64,000 nucleotides of DNA from JANMCE01 sp963791625 (GTDB lineage Bacteria; Actinomycetota; Acidimicrobiia; Acidimicrobiales; Ilumatobacteraceae). The translations under genes and the position numbers were made by a program. Shown here one piece after another: positions 33,963 through 43,428 of the stretch. The notes beneath the pieces were generated by a model. It was given only the letters and a program-made list of their open reading frames with translations. It was not told the DNA's origin and searched no databases. The stretch is taken from positions 124,001-188,000 of the forward strand of contig CAWBTA010000005.1 of the NCBI GenBank assembly GCA_963791625.1, in the 5' to 3' direction. The number at the start of each line of letters is the position of its first letter. Position 1 is the stretch's first letter.

Positions 33963-34509
33963 TTACGAGCCGAAGGGGAAACCTAAATCCTCGGCGGTGG
34001 CCAGCGAGACGAAGTTGATGCCCTCGGCTTCGGCTAGGGCTTTGGCGGTGCCGCCGCGGTCGACGAGAGCCAGGATCAAGATGGGCTCGGCACCGAACTC
34101 ACGTACCGCTCGGGCTGCGTCGAGGGCGCTGGTACCACGGGTGGCGGTGTCCTCGGTGATCACGACTTTGTCGCCGGGTTGCAGGGCACCGGCTATGCGA
34201 CCACCCATGCCGTGATCTTTTTCTTCCTTTCGGATGGAGAAGCTGCGAAGAAATCTTCCCCGCGTGGCTGCAACCGCAGCGATGCCGAACGCGAACAGGA
34301 TCAGCACCCATGGTGAGACCACCAATGGCCGTTGCCTCCGTGGGGATCAACGCAAGGGCCGCTTCGGCGATTAGCAGCATCCCTTCACCACGACACGCTG
34401 TCTGCTTGGTGTCCAGAAACCACGTACTGCGCGCGCCCGACTTCAGAATGAAATCGCCCCGCTTCACCGAATGGGTGAGCAGATGTGTCAAGAATTCCTC
34501 CGATGGCAT
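33963..34509 (-). pseudogene. pyrE: Orotate phosphoribosyltransferase, single-base frameshift
   Basis: The N-terminal part from ATG 34509 reads MPSEEFLTHLLTHSVKRGDF, then GARSTWFLDTKQ and IGGLTMGADPV, as in PyrE. The next residue run, AFGIAAVAATRGRFLRSFSIRKE, is in another frame: the codon series CCT GTT is followed by one extra C (complement of 34293) before GCG TTC GGC. Removing that base restores a complete PyrE with the PRPP-binding motif VVITEDTATRGTSA. PyrE makes orotidine 5'-phosphate in pyrimidine synthesis. No second copy is in the window. Either the gene is newly broken or the sequence has an error. Confidence 0.85.
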
Positions 34510-34532
34510 GCCAGCGACCGTACTGTGTCGGT

Positions 34533-35462
34533 GTGCAGTTGCGAATCTTTACCGAACCTCAACAGGGGGCTTCCTACGAAGACATTCTCGCTATGGCCCA
34601 GATGGCCGAGGCGCTCGGGTTCAACGGGTTCTTCCGCTCCGATCACTACCTGGCCATGGGACCTGGCTCGGGCCTACCGGGCCCGACCGATGCGTGGGTG
34701 ACGCTGTCGGGGCTGGCCCGCGAAACCCGAACCATCAGGCTCGGCACGCTGGTCTCGTCGGCAACCTTCCGGCTACCCGGCCCGCTTGCCATCACCGTGG
34801 CACAGGTTGATCAGATGAGCGGTGGCCGCATCGAATTCGGACTGGGAGCAGGATGGTTCGAGGCCGAACACCTGGCCTATGCCATTCCGTTCCCGCCACT
34901 GGGCGAACGGTTTGATCGACTCCGCGAGCAGCTACAAATCATCACCGGGTTGTGGGAAACCGAGGTGGGCTCCAGCTTCGACTATGACGGAAAGCATTAT
35001 CGCCTTGTCGGAGCGCCAGCCCTTCCGAAGCCTGTTCAGGAGCGGGTGCCCATCATCATTGGCGGTGGTGGCAAGCACCGAACGCCTCGTATGGCTGCCA
35101 TGTTCGCCAATGAATACAACCTCGCCTTTCAACCCCTGATCCGATTTCGCGAGCAGCGAGATCGGGTACGGGCGGCATGCGACATCATCGGACGAGACCC
35201 CGATTCCGTCGTCTTTTCGGCAGCGCTAACGGTGTGCTGTGGCGAGCGCGTTGCTGACTTCAAACGCCGCGCCGCCGTATTGGGTCGCGAACCGGAGGAA
35301 CTCAGGGAAAATGGAGCGGCTGGTCTTCCCCGTCAGGTTGCCGAAACGCTTCGCACGTGGGGAGAGGCGGGGGCCACCCGAATTTACCTCCAGATGATGG
35401 ACATCCACGATCTCGACCAACTCCAGGTCATTGCGGAACAGGTTGCCCCGCTGCTGGCCTGA
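34533..35462 (+). CDS. LLM-class (F420- or flavin-dependent) oxidoreductase
   Basis: 309 residues of a luciferase-like TIM barrel: FTEPQQGASYEDILAMAQMAEALGFNGF, then RLGTLVSSATFRLPGPLAIT, VDQMSGGRIEFGLGAGWFEAEH and PIIIGGGGKHRTPRMAA. This subgroup in actinobacteria uses cofactor F420. The substrate is unknown. I choose GTG 34533 because similarity begins there; longer frames from 34485 would overlap pyrE. Confidence 0.85.
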   Translation: MQLRIFTEPQQGASYEDILAMAQMAEALGFNGFFRSDHYLAMGPGSGLPGPTDAWVTLSGLARETRTIRLGTLVSSATFRLPGPLAITVAQVDQMSGGRIEFGLGAGWFEAEHLAYAIPFPPLGERFDRLREQLQIITGLWETEVGSSFDYDGKHYRLVGAPALPKPVQERVPIIIGGGGKHRTPRMAAMFANEYNLAFQPLIRFREQRDRVRAACDIIGRDPDSVVFSAALTVCCGERVADFKRRAAVLGREPEELRENGAAGLPRQVAETLRTWGEAGATRIYLQMMDIHDLDQLQVIAEQVAPLLA

Positions 35463-35517
35463 TTGATAATTAATGGTTAAGCAGTCGGTTGCACAAACAG
35501 AAGCAGAGTCCGCGCAC

Positions 35518-35532
35518 TATACTTGACGTCTA
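35518..35532 (+). promoter_or_regulatory. -10 box of a probable leaderless promoter
   Basis: TATACT at 35518-35523 is a near-consensus -10 hexamer ending 8 nt before the ATG of the next gene. No ribosome-binding site is present between them, so transcription probably starts at or close to the start codon. Confidence 0.5.
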
Positions 35533-35951
35533 TGACAGATACAGCCCCGAAAAAGCGTGGCCCCAAGGCCGTTACCGCCGAGCATAAAGCAGCAATGGCT
35601 ATCGGTCGCAATGAGAGCCGGTCGGTACGCCTTTACCTCGAAGCGCTTACCGCTAATCGACCAAAGCGCGGCCGCAAGCGAACCGCCGAATCCATCGCCA
35701 AGCGCCTTACTACAATTGAAGAAGAGTTCGTCGCTGCCGACGCGTTAACCCGCGTGCATCTCGTTCAGGAGCGTCTTGACCTGAATGAAGAGTTGGCCGG
35801 CATGGGTGAAACGGTCGATGTTGCAACCCTTGAAGCCGACTTCGTCGCTTCCGCAAAGGCCTATAGCGAGCGTAAGGGCATTTCTCATGCCGCTTGGCGT
35901 GCCGTCGGGGTCGACCCCTCCGTCTTAGCCAAAGCCGGTATTCACCGCTGA
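35532..35951 (+). CDS. Small basic protein with AT-hook-like segments
   Basis: 139 residues. The N terminus has APKKRGPKAVTAEHKAAMA and later NRPKRGRKRTAESIAKRL, two basic RGPK/RGRK stretches like AT-hooks. The middle is a helical, probably coiled-coil region (IEEEFVAADALTRVHLVQER), and the end (HAAWRAVGVDPSVLAKAGI) resembles a short helix-turn. I recall similar proteins only as conserved hypotheticals in actinobacteria. DNA binding is likely but unproven. Transcription appears leaderless. Confidence 0.65.
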   Translation: MTDTAPKKRGPKAVTAEHKAAMAIGRNESRSVRLYLEALTANRPKRGRKRTAESIAKRLTTIEEEFVAADALTRVHLVQERLDLNEELAGMGETVDVATLEADFVASAKAYSERKGISHAAWRAVGVDPSVLAKAGIHR

Positions 35952-36022
35952 TGGATTTCGATGGTTTCTCCGTGGGGCGGGTGCCTTCGGAGAGACCACC
36001 GGACCCGGTCTCGGATCCCGTC

Positions 36023-37330
36023 TCAGCGAAGGTTCCTCACAGCTGCAACCGTACGGGATGCGCCGCGCACCGCCCGGTCAAGATCGAACGCGTCATCGAG
36101 AGACTCTTTTGACAAGGCGCTGGCGCGTGGATCGGCCTCGATCAGCACTCGGAAATCGGTGCGATCCGCCCACGCTCTGGTGGCATTCTCCTGCACGATG
36201 CGATACGCCTCGTCACGGGTGTAGCCATTGGAAATCAAGGCCAGCAGTACCGGCTGGCTAAACACCACGTTGTGACTCGAACCAATATTCTCGCGCATGC
36301 GTGCGGTGTCGACCTGCAGACCGGTTAACAAGTTCTTCAGACGTCTGAGCACGTAATAGGCCAACGTCGACGAATCCGGAACGACAACGCGCTCGACCGA
36401 ACTGTGACTGATGTCGCGTTCATGCCAGAGCGCAACGTTCTCAAAACCGGCAAGCATGTTGCCGCGAAGTATCCGCGAGAGACCGGTTAGGGTCTCAGCG
36501 CTAATCGGATTTCGTTTGTGGGGCATGGCTGAAGAACCCTTCTGCCCGGGCCGAAATCCCTCCTGCACTTCACTGACCTCGGTCCGCTGCAAGTGGCGGA
36601 GATTGACTGCGACCAATTCGACCGTGGTGCCGATCGTTGCGCATGCATACAAATACGCGGCATGTCGATCCCGCGCAACGACCTGGGTAGCTGGCGTCGG
36701 CGTCAGTCCGAGCCGGGCGCAAACGAACGCCTCGATGCCAGGATCAATATTCGAATAGGTACCGACGGCACCCGACAGCTTGCCGACGGCGATACCGGCC
36801 CGGGCAGCCCGAAGGCGCTCACGATCACGTTCCACCTGGAGCGCCCACAACGCACACGTGGCGCCGAAGGTCGTCGGCTCGGCATGAATACCGTGGGTAC
36901 GACCAATCATCACCGAGTTCTGGTGGGTGTCGGCCAGGCCCACCAGTACGGCAAGCAGATCGGTAGCAGCCTGATCGAGCAGCCCGGCTGCTTCATTCAT
37001 AAGCGAGCACCATGCGGTGTCGACCACGTCAGTGGACGTGAGGCCGTAATGGATCCACGCCGCTTCCGGCCCTCCGATGGCGTTTTGTACCACGTCGACA
37101 AAGGCGGCCACGTCGTGATTGGTGATGAGTTCGCGTTCGGCCACGGCTGCAACGAACACATCGTCGATCTTCGGTGCTCGCGCTCGGCAGGCTTCAGCCG
37201 AACCGGCCGGCGCCACGCCGAGTTCTTCCCACGCTTCGACGACCAGGATTTCGATGTCGAGGTAGCGGGCGAACCGTGCGGTGTCGGCGAAAATCGCCAC
37301 CATCTCTGGCGGCGAGTAACGCTCAATCAC
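36023..37330 (-). CDS. purB: Adenylosuccinate lyase
   Basis: 435 residues of the fumarase/aspartase superfamily with the signature GSSAMPHKRNPISAE, the catalytic His region RTHGIHAEPTTFG and TSTDVVDTAW. It acts twice in purine synthesis, cleaving SAICAR and adenylosuccinate. It overlaps purA by 4 nt and is transcribed after it. Confidence 0.96.
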   Translation of the reverse strand: MIERYSPPEMVAIFADTARFARYLDIEILVVEAWEELGVAPAGSAEACRARAPKIDDVFVAAVAERELITNHDVAAFVDVVQNAIGGPEAAWIHYGLTSTDVVDTAWCSLMNEAAGLLDQAATDLLAVLVGLADTHQNSVMIGRTHGIHAEPTTFGATCALWALQVERDRERLRAARAGIAVGKLSGAVGTYSNIDPGIEAFVCARLGLTPTPATQVVARDRHAAYLYACATIGTTVELVAVNLRHLQRTEVSEVQEGFRPGQKGSSAMPHKRNPISAETLTGLSRILRGNMLAGFENVALWHERDISHSSVERVVVPDSSTLAYYVLRRLKNLLTGLQVDTARMRENIGSSHNVVFSQPVLLALISNGYTRDEAYRIVQENATRAWADRTDFRVLIEADPRASALSKESLDDAFDLDRAVRGASRTVAAVRNLR

Positions 37331-38601
37331 GGAAAGGTGACGATCTGCTCGCGTCCGGGGCCCACACCGACATACCGGATTGGTACTCCGACCGAACGCT
37401 CAAGCGCGGACAGGTAGCTGCGGGCCTTGGGCGGAAGGTCCTCGGGAGTGCGGCAGTGGGAAAGGTCTTCCTGCCAGCCAGGGAACACGTCGTAGACGGG
37501 GGTGGCAGCGGCAAGGCCATCGAGACGGTCGGGGTAGTGGGTCATGCGCTGGCCGTCACGCTCATAGCCGACGCAAAGCTTCACTGCGGCGAACGTGTCG
37601 AGCACATCGAGCTTGGTGATGGCCAGTTCGGTGAGGCTGTTCAGCCGAGCGGCGTGACGCAACATGACTGCGTCGAACCAGCCGGTACGACGACGGCGGC
37701 CAGTGGTGGTGCCGAACTCGCGCCCAATGTCCACCAACTTGTCGCCGTCTTCACCGAGGTCCTCGGTGGGGAAAGGTCCTGCGCCGACGCGGGTGCAATA
37801 GGCCTTGGCGATGCCGATGACCTTGGTGATGTCACGCGGCCCGATACCGGCGCCCGCGCAGGCACCGCCGGCTACGGGGTTCGATGACGTGACGTACGGA
37901 TAGGTGCCCTGATCGAGATCAAGGAACGTGGCCTGCGCACCTTCGAAGAGGATGTCCTGACCGGCGTCGAGTGCGTCGTGGATGAGGCCGACGGTATCGG
38001 CGATGAAGGGCGTCACCCGGTCGGCGACCTCGCCGGCGTACAGCGCGACGATGGCGTCAATATCCAGAGCCTCGACGCCGAGGGCGACGAGCAGCTCGTT
38101 TTCGGCTTCACCTCTGGCCTTGAGCGTGGCCGCAAACGACGCGCGGTCGAGCATCTCCCCGGCGCGAATACCGACGCGACGGGCCTTATCGGCATAAGCC
38201 GGACCAATACCCTTCAGCGTGGTTCCGATCTTCGCGTCGCCACGCGCCAGCTCCGCGGCAGCGTCATGCGCGGAGTGCCACGGCAAAATGAGGTGGGCGC
38301 GGCTCGACAGTTTGATCTTGGAGCAGTCGACGCCCTTTTCGACAAGATTGTCGATCTCGCGCAGGAAGGTAATGGGGTCGACCACCACGCCATTTCCGAT
38401 GACCGGCACGACCGATGGGTACAGCACCCCGGACGGAATGAGGTGCAGCGCAAACTTCACACCGTCAACCACGAGCGTGTGCCCGGCGTTATGGCCGCCC
38501 TGATAGCGCACTACCATCGCCACTTCGTGGGCGAGTTGATCGGTGATCTTGCCTTTGCCTTCATCACCCCACTGGGTTCCGACGACGACTGTTGCTGGCA
38601 T
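37327..38601 (-). CDS. purA: Adenylosuccinate synthetase
   Basis: 424 residues. The P-loop is GDEGKGKITD with catalytic Asp and His (GHTLVVDG), the Thr/Arg region reads TLKGIGPAYADKA and a late GTTTGRRRRTGWFD binds IMP. It joins IMP and Asp with GTP to give adenylosuccinate, the substrate of the next gene. GAGGAGG precedes the start. Confidence 0.96.
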   Translation of the reverse strand: MPATVVVGTQWGDEGKGKITDQLAHEVAMVVRYQGGHNAGHTLVVDGVKFALHLIPSGVLYPSVVPVIGNGVVVDPITFLREIDNLVEKGVDCSKIKLSSRAHLILPWHSAHDAAAELARGDAKIGTTLKGIGPAYADKARRVGIRAGEMLDRASFAATLKARGEAENELLVALGVEALDIDAIVALYAGEVADRVTPFIADTVGLIHDALDAGQDILFEGAQATFLDLDQGTYPYVTSSNPVAGGACAGAGIGPRDITKVIGIAKAYCTRVGAGPFPTEDLGEDGDKLVDIGREFGTTTGRRRRTGWFDAVMLRHAARLNSLTELAITKLDVLDTFAAVKLCVGYERDGQRMTHYPDRLDGLAAATPVYDVFPGWQEDLSHCRTPEDLPPKARSYLSALERSVGVPIRYVGVGPGREQIVTFP

Positions 38602-38711
38602 AGAGGGCCTCCTCGGGGACGGCTTACCGAGGGATTCTAGATGGAACTCGAATGAAGAGAGCCAAACCGGCCCGTTAGTGTGGGAACACCTACGACATCG
38701 AAGGAGTCCCG

Positions 38712-39269
38712 ATGCGAGGACAAGTTCTGAGTTGGTGTGTTGCCGTCAGCATCCTGGCGGGTTGCGGATCATCAAAGGCAGTGCTCACCGGGTCACCGCC
38801 AAACTCGACCGCGACGACCGGCGCACTGTCCGTCACAACGGTAGCCACGACGACCACAACCGCGGCCAGCGCTCCACCAAAATTGACCGGCGCCGCCGAT
38901 AACGAATTCTGCCGCTATCTCGTCGACCTCGGGAAGAAGACCACGTTCGACGACCTTGACGTCCCCGTAGGCCAAAGCCCCGAGCAGCTGAAGCAGGCGA
39001 CGAACGAGGCGCAAACGCTTTACAACGACATGGCCACGCGGGCTCCTGCCGAAATCAAGACCGACATGTCGGTACTCAGTGCGAGCTTCAATCGGCTGGC
39101 CGCGATCTACGCCGCAGTCGGTTACGACACCGTCAAGCTTCAACAGCAGATGTCCGACCCAGCCAGCGGGGTGGCCGTTGAATTCGGCAAACTCGGTACA
39201 ACCGACGCAGCCGGAGCGGGTGAACGGGTGGACGCCTACGTTCAGAACGTATGCGGTCTGAAAGGCTGA
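38712..39269 (+). CDS. Putative secreted lipoprotein
   Basis: 185 residues. The signal peptide ends in ILAGC (lipobox), followed by a Thr/Ala-rich linker (residues ~25-58) and a helical domain with FCRYLVDLGKKTTFDDLD and a C-terminal Cys (NVCGLKG). Two Cys of the mature domain (FCRY and NVCG) may form a disulfide. No family is recognised. It has AAGGAG as ribosome-binding site, and converges with clpB. Confidence 0.75.
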   Translation: MRGQVLSWCVAVSILAGCGSSKAVLTGSPPNSTATTGALSVTTVATTTTTAASAPPKLTGAADNEFCRYLVDLGKKTTFDDLDVPVGQSPEQLKQATNEAQTLYNDMATRAPAEIKTDMSVLSASFNRLAAIYAAVGYDTVKLQQQMSDPASGVAVEFGKLGTTDAAGAGERVDAYVQNVCGLKG

Positions 39270-39287
39270 GAAAACTCTCGCCAACGC

Positions 39288-41771
39288 CTATCGAAGAACG
39301 AAATCGTCGTGCTCGATGTCGACCGTAAGGGTGTCGCCATCGCCGATCTTTCCTTCGAGAATGGCCATAGCGGCCCGGTCGCCGATCTCGCGTTGAATGA
39401 CGCGCTTGAGCGGGCGGGCACCGAAGGCTTCATCGAAACCGTCATGCGCCAGCTTGGCCTCCGCCGCAGGCGTGACCACCATGGTGATGCGGCGGTCGGC
39501 CAGGCGTTGGCGGATGGATTTCAGCTGAATGCCGACGATGCGGGTGAGGTCGGCTTCGGTCAGTGACCGGAATCGGATGATGTCATCGATGCGGTTCACG
39601 AACTCAGGCCGGAAGTGAGTGATCGGGTCGCCCGGCAGGTTTGAGGTCATGATCAGCACGCAGTTGGTGAAGTTCACCGTACGCCCCTGGCCGTCGGTTA
39701 GGCGGCCGTCATCCAGCACCTGCAGCAGCACGTTGAAGACATCGGGGTGGGCCTTTTCGATCTCGTCGAGCAGCACCACCGAGTAAGGGCGACGACGCAC
39801 AGCTTCGGTGAGTTGGCCACCCTCGTCGTAACCGACGTAGCCGGGAGGCGCTCCGATGAGGCGGCTGACCGCGTGCTTTTCCATGTACTCGCTCATGTCG
39901 ATACGGACCATGGCCCGCTGGTCGTCAAAGAGGTATTCGGCCAACGCCCGCGCCAACTCGGTCTTGCCGACGCCGGTGGGGCCGAGGAACATGAACGACC
40001 CGATCGGACGATTCGGATCAGCGAGTCCGGCACGACTACGGCGAATGGCGTTGGAAACGGCGATGACAGCTTCATCCTGCCCGACCACACGCTCGTGCAA
40101 CATGCCTTCGAGCTGCACCAGCTTGGCCATCTCGCCTTCCATCAATCGACTTACGGGCACGCCGGTTGATTTTGAAACGACCTCAGCGATGTCCTCGGCA
40201 TCGACTTCTTCTTTCAGCATTCGGCTGCCCTTTTGCAGGTCATCGAGATGCGCAGATGCCTCCGCAATCCGGCGGTCGAGTTCGGGAATCCGCCCGAATC
40301 GGATCTCGGCAGCCTTGGCCAAATCGTTCTCCCGCTCGACCTGGGTACCGAGGTGCTCCCGCTCCTCTTTCAACGTGCGGATCGCGGCGATCGCTTCCTT
40401 CTCCCCTTCCCAGCGCCCTTTCATCTCGGCCGAGGTGTCCTTCAGATCTCGCAGCTCCTCGTTGATGTCATCGAGCCGGTCCTTCGAGGCCTGGTCGGTC
40501 TCCTTGTCCAACGCGAGGTGCTCGATCTCAAGTTGCATGATGCGACGTTCAATAACGTCGATCTCAGTTGGCAGGGAATCGATCTCGATACGCAGACGCG
40601 ACGCCGCTTCATCGATGAGATCGATGGCCTTGTCGGGCAGGAATCGGTTAGTGATGTAACGATTCGACAACACCGCAGCCGACACAAGGGCGGAGTCCTG
40701 AATACGGACGCCGTGATGCACCTCGTAACGTTCCTTCAGCCCGCGAAGAATGCCGATGGTGTCCTCCACGGAGGGTTCGCCGACGTACACCTGCTGGAAA
40801 CGACGCTCGAGCGCAGAGTCCTTCTCGATGTACTTGCGATACTCGTCGAGCGTGGTGGCACCGATCATGCGCAACTCGCCGCGGGCCAGCATCGGCTTGA
40901 TCATGTTGCCCGCGTCCATGGCCCCTTCAGCGGCGCCGGCGCCCACGATGGTGTGCAACTCGTCAACGAAGGTGATGACCTCGCCCTCCGCGTCAGTGAT
41001 CTCTTTCAGCACGGCCTTCAGCCGTTCCTCGAACTCACCGCGGAACTTGGCGCCCGCGATCATCGAGCCGATATCGAGCGAAATAAGGCGCTTGTTCTTC
41101 AGACCCTCAGGCACGTCTCCGTCCGCGATGCGCTTGGCCAAACCTTCGACGATCGCGGTCTTACCGACGCCGGGTTCACCGATGAGCACCGGATTGTTTT
41201 TGGTTCGGCGAGACAGCACCTGGATGGTGCGGCGGATCTCCTCGTCGCGACCGATGACCGGGTCGATCTTGCCGTCACGGGCGCGCTGGGTCAGGTCCTG
41301 GCCGTACTTCTCAAGGGCCTGAAAACTCTCCTCGGGATTCTGCGAAGTGACGCGATGCGAACCGCGAACTTCGGACAACGCTTGCAGCAGTTCCTCTTTG
41401 CCAACGCCCAATCGATCGGGCATGGCGAGCAGCAGGTGTTCAACCGACAGGTAGCTGTCGTGCAGTTCCTTCTGCGCAGCCAGAGCAGCATCGAACATCG
41501 CGGTCGCTTCCCGGCCGAGTCGAGCCGATTCGCCACCGAAAGCCTGCGGCAATTTTTCGACGGCTTCGTCAGCACGGTTGCGCAACATGAGTGGTGCAAG
41601 CCCCAGCTTTTGTACCGTCGGCAGCACCACCGATCCATCCTGGCGAAGAAGGGCAGCAAGAATGTGATCGGGCGTGAGTTCGGGGTTGCTCTTCGCTCGC
41701 GCCTGCTCCTGCGCAGCGGCGACGGCCTCCTGCGTTTTCTGCGTCCACTTGTTCGGATTCAGTGTTGCCAC
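39288..41771 (-). CDS. clpB: ATP-dependent disaggregase ClpB
   Basis: 827 residues. N-terminal Clp_N repeat pair, first AAA+ with Walker A GEPGVGKTAIVEG, a long coiled-coil middle domain (~residues 400-510) that separates ClpB from ClpC, and a second AAA+ with GPTGVGKTELARALAE. The region between sensor MTSNL and FRPEFVNRIDD is shortened to about eight residues, so the protein is slightly smaller than the usual ~850-860. It threads aggregated proteins with DnaK/DnaJ/GrpE, encoded nearby. I see no good HAIR sequence upstream. Confidence 0.95.
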   Translation of the reverse strand: MATLNPNKWTQKTQEAVAAAQEQARAKSNPELTPDHILAALLRQDGSVVLPTVQKLGLAPLMLRNRADEAVEKLPQAFGGESARLGREATAMFDAALAAQKELHDSYLSVEHLLLAMPDRLGVGKEELLQALSEVRGSHRVTSQNPEESFQALEKYGQDLTQRARDGKIDPVIGRDEEIRRTIQVLSRRTKNNPVLIGEPGVGKTAIVEGLAKRIADGDVPEGLKNKRLISLDIGSMIAGAKFRGEFEERLKAVLKEITDAEGEVITFVDELHTIVGAGAAEGAMDAGNMIKPMLARGELRMIGATTLDEYRKYIEKDSALERRFQQVYVGEPSVEDTIGILRGLKERYEVHHGVRIQDSALVSAAVLSNRYITNRFLPDKAIDLIDEAASRLRIEIDSLPTEIDVIERRIMQLEIEHLALDKETDQASKDRLDDINEELRDLKDTSAEMKGRWEGEKEAIAAIRTLKEEREHLGTQVERENDLAKAAEIRFGRIPELDRRIAEASAHLDDLQKGSRMLKEEVDAEDIAEVVSKSTGVPVSRLMEGEMAKLVQLEGMLHERVVGQDEAVIAVSNAIRRSRAGLADPNRPIGSFMFLGPTGVGKTELARALAEYLFDDQRAMVRIDMSEYMEKHAVSRLIGAPPGYVGYDEGGQLTEAVRRRPYSVVLLDEIEKAHPDVFNVLLQVLDDGRLTDGQGRTVNFTNCVLIMTSNLPGDPITHFRPEFVNRIDDIIRFRSLTEADLTRIVGIQLKSIRQRLADRRITMVVTPAAEAKLAHDGFDEAFGARPLKRVIQREIGDRAAMAILEGKIGDGDTLTVDIEHDDFVLR

Positions 41772-41880
41772 AACTCTCCTTCAACCAACTCGACAGACCT
41801 GGCACATTCAAATTTTGCCTACGCCCGTACCTCGGGAAAGGGTCCAGGGTCAGGACGGCCGAGGACGAAAGACTCGCGCG

Positions 41881-42276
41881 TCAATCGCGGCGCAGGATGC
41901 TGGGGACCTGCCCGAAGACGGCGACGGATTGATGCAACGGGACGAGGTCGCGGCGCTGACGGCGGACGGCTTCGTCATCGGCGCGACGGGCATGTTCGCG
42001 AAGCGCGACCACCTCATCCTGGAGCGCGGCGACTCGTTCTTCGAGGGCGAGAATGCGGGTGACGCCGGCGATGTTCATGCCCTCTTCCATGAGTTCATGG
42101 ATGCGACGCAGACGCTGCAGATCGGCGTTGGAGTAGCGCCTGTTTCCGCCAGATGTGCGGGCGGGTTCGAGCAGACCTTTGCGTTCGTAGATGCGAAGGG
42201 TCTGTGGATGCACGCCCGCCAGTTCGGCTGCGACGGAGATGACGTAGACGGCTCGGGCATCGGATCGGAGTTCCAT
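41881..42276 (-). CDS. hspR: MerR-family heat-shock repressor HspR
   Basis: 131 residues. The MerR winged helix YVISVAAELAGVHPQTLRIYE, then RKGLLEPARTSGGNRRYSNADL, is the HspR signature, with a leucine-rich dimer helix (ALEERVAALQDEVVALREH) after it. HspR represses the dnaK operon at HAIR sites with DnaK as co-repressor. It is the last gene of the dnaK-grpE-dnaJ-hspR operon, and a HAIR element lies ahead of dnaK. Confidence 0.92.
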   Translation of the reverse strand: MELRSDARAVYVISVAAELAGVHPQTLRIYERKGLLEPARTSGGNRRYSNADLQRLRRIHELMEEGMNIAGVTRILALEERVAALQDEVVALREHARRADDEAVRRQRRDLVPLHQSVAVFGQVPSILRRD

Positions 42277-42279
42277 TGG

Positions 42280-43425
42280 CTACACCTCCAGGTGAGCTCG
42301 GGGGGAGGACGAAGTGACGAGACGGAGCGCTTCAACAGCAGTGAGCTCTTCAGCGGTTGGCTTGGCGGGCACGATCACGTCGACGGTGACGATCAGATCT
42401 CCCGTTGCCTTGGCGGTGCTGATGCCCTTGCCTTTCACGCGGTGTTTGGATCCGGGCTGTGTGCCGGAACGAAGGCGCAGCTTCACGGTGCTGCCGTCGA
42501 GCGTCGGTATGTCGATATCGGCACCTGCGACAGCTTCGGGGTACGTGATGGGAATACGCAGCAAAAGGTTCACGCCGTCTCGACTGAACAGCGCGTGCGG
42601 TGTGACATGACATTCAACGAGCAGGTCGCCCGACGGGCCGCCATTGCGACCGGGGCCGCCACGGCCTTTCAGGCGAATGGTTGAACCGTCGGCCACGCCG
42701 GCAGGGATACGCACGGCGACTTCACGTGGTCGACGTTCGATGCCTTTGCCGCGACATGTCGGGCAGGGCGTGTCGATAACGACGCCCTTGCCCTGGCACA
42801 CAACGCATGGCGACGAGAAGGAGAAGAACCCTTGGTTCTCATCGGTGACGCCGCGCCCGTTGCACACCCCGCACAGACGCGGCTGCGTGCCGGGCGCGGC
42901 GCCCGAACCGCTACAGGTCGTGCACGACGCGTCAGAGGTGAGATGCAGCGTGGTGGTGAGCCCGTGCGCGGCGTCAACGAACTCAAGCGTGAGGCTGGCC
43001 GTGAGATCTTCGCCGCGTTGCGGTCCGACCCCTCGGTTCCCGCCGGCCGCGCCACCGGGTCGGCGCTGACGGCCGAACAGACCGCCGAGCAGGTCGCCCA
43101 TGCCGTCGGTGCCGACGTTGAAGTTGAAGCCACCCGGGCCGCCACCCGCGCCACCGCTACCCCCGGCGCCAAAGGGATTTCCCATCGGGCCGAGCCGGCG
43201 GACTTCGTCGTACTCCTTGCGCTTCGCGTCATCACCAAGCACGTCATAGGCAGCGGAGACATCCTTAAACTTCTCCTCGGCCTTGGCGTTGCCCGGGTTG
43301 GCGTCGGGATGCAGCTCGCGCGCGAGTTTGCGGTACGCCTTGGTGATCTCCTTGGCATCAGCCTTGTCAGAGACGCCCAGGGTCTTGTAGTAGTCCTTGT
43401 CGTACCACTCTCGCTGCGGAGCCAC
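42280..43425 (-). CDS. dnaJ: Chaperone DnaJ
   Basis: 381 residues. J domain DYYKTLGVSDKADAKEITKAY with HPD in LHPDANPGN, a Gly-rich region (~residues 75-125), four CxxCxGxG-type zinc repeats (CTTCSGSG, CGVCNGRG, CVVCQGKG, CPTCRGKG) and the C-terminal substrate domain. It stimulates DnaK ATPase. It lies 3 nt after grpE and 3 nt before hspR. Confidence 0.95.
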   Translation of the reverse strand: MAPQREWYDKDYYKTLGVSDKADAKEITKAYRKLARELHPDANPGNAKAEEKFKDVSAAYDVLGDDAKRKEYDEVRRLGPMGNPFGAGGSGGAGGGPGGFNFNVGTDGMGDLLGGLFGRQRRPGGAAGGNRGVGPQRGEDLTASLTLEFVDAAHGLTTTLHLTSDASCTTCSGSGAAPGTQPRLCGVCNGRGVTDENQGFFSFSSPCVVCQGKGVVIDTPCPTCRGKGIERRPREVAVRIPAGVADGSTIRLKGRGGPGRNGGPSGDLLVECHVTPHALFSRDGVNLLLRIPITYPEAVAGADIDIPTLDGSTVKLRLRSGTQPGSKHRVKGKGISTAKATGDLIVTVDVIVPAKPTAEELTAVEALRLVTSSSPRAHLEV

Positions 43426-43428
43426 GAT

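Noticed and set aside
34285..34300. Programmed frameshift in pyrE
   Set aside because: No slippery heptamer or stimulating structure was recognised near the extra base; pyrE is not known to use frameshifting.
41772..41880. HAIR operator ahead of clpB
   Set aside because: No CTTGAG/CTCAAG half-site pair with the right spacing is present in the gap.
40233..42062. A 609-codon open frame on the plus strand opposite clpB
   Set aside because: It is the mirror of the clpB coding strand, has no domain, and such long antisense frames are expected in high-GC DNA. The same applies to 42832-43995 opposite dnaJ/grpE, 22782-23678 opposite ctaC and 20728-21345 opposite ctaD.
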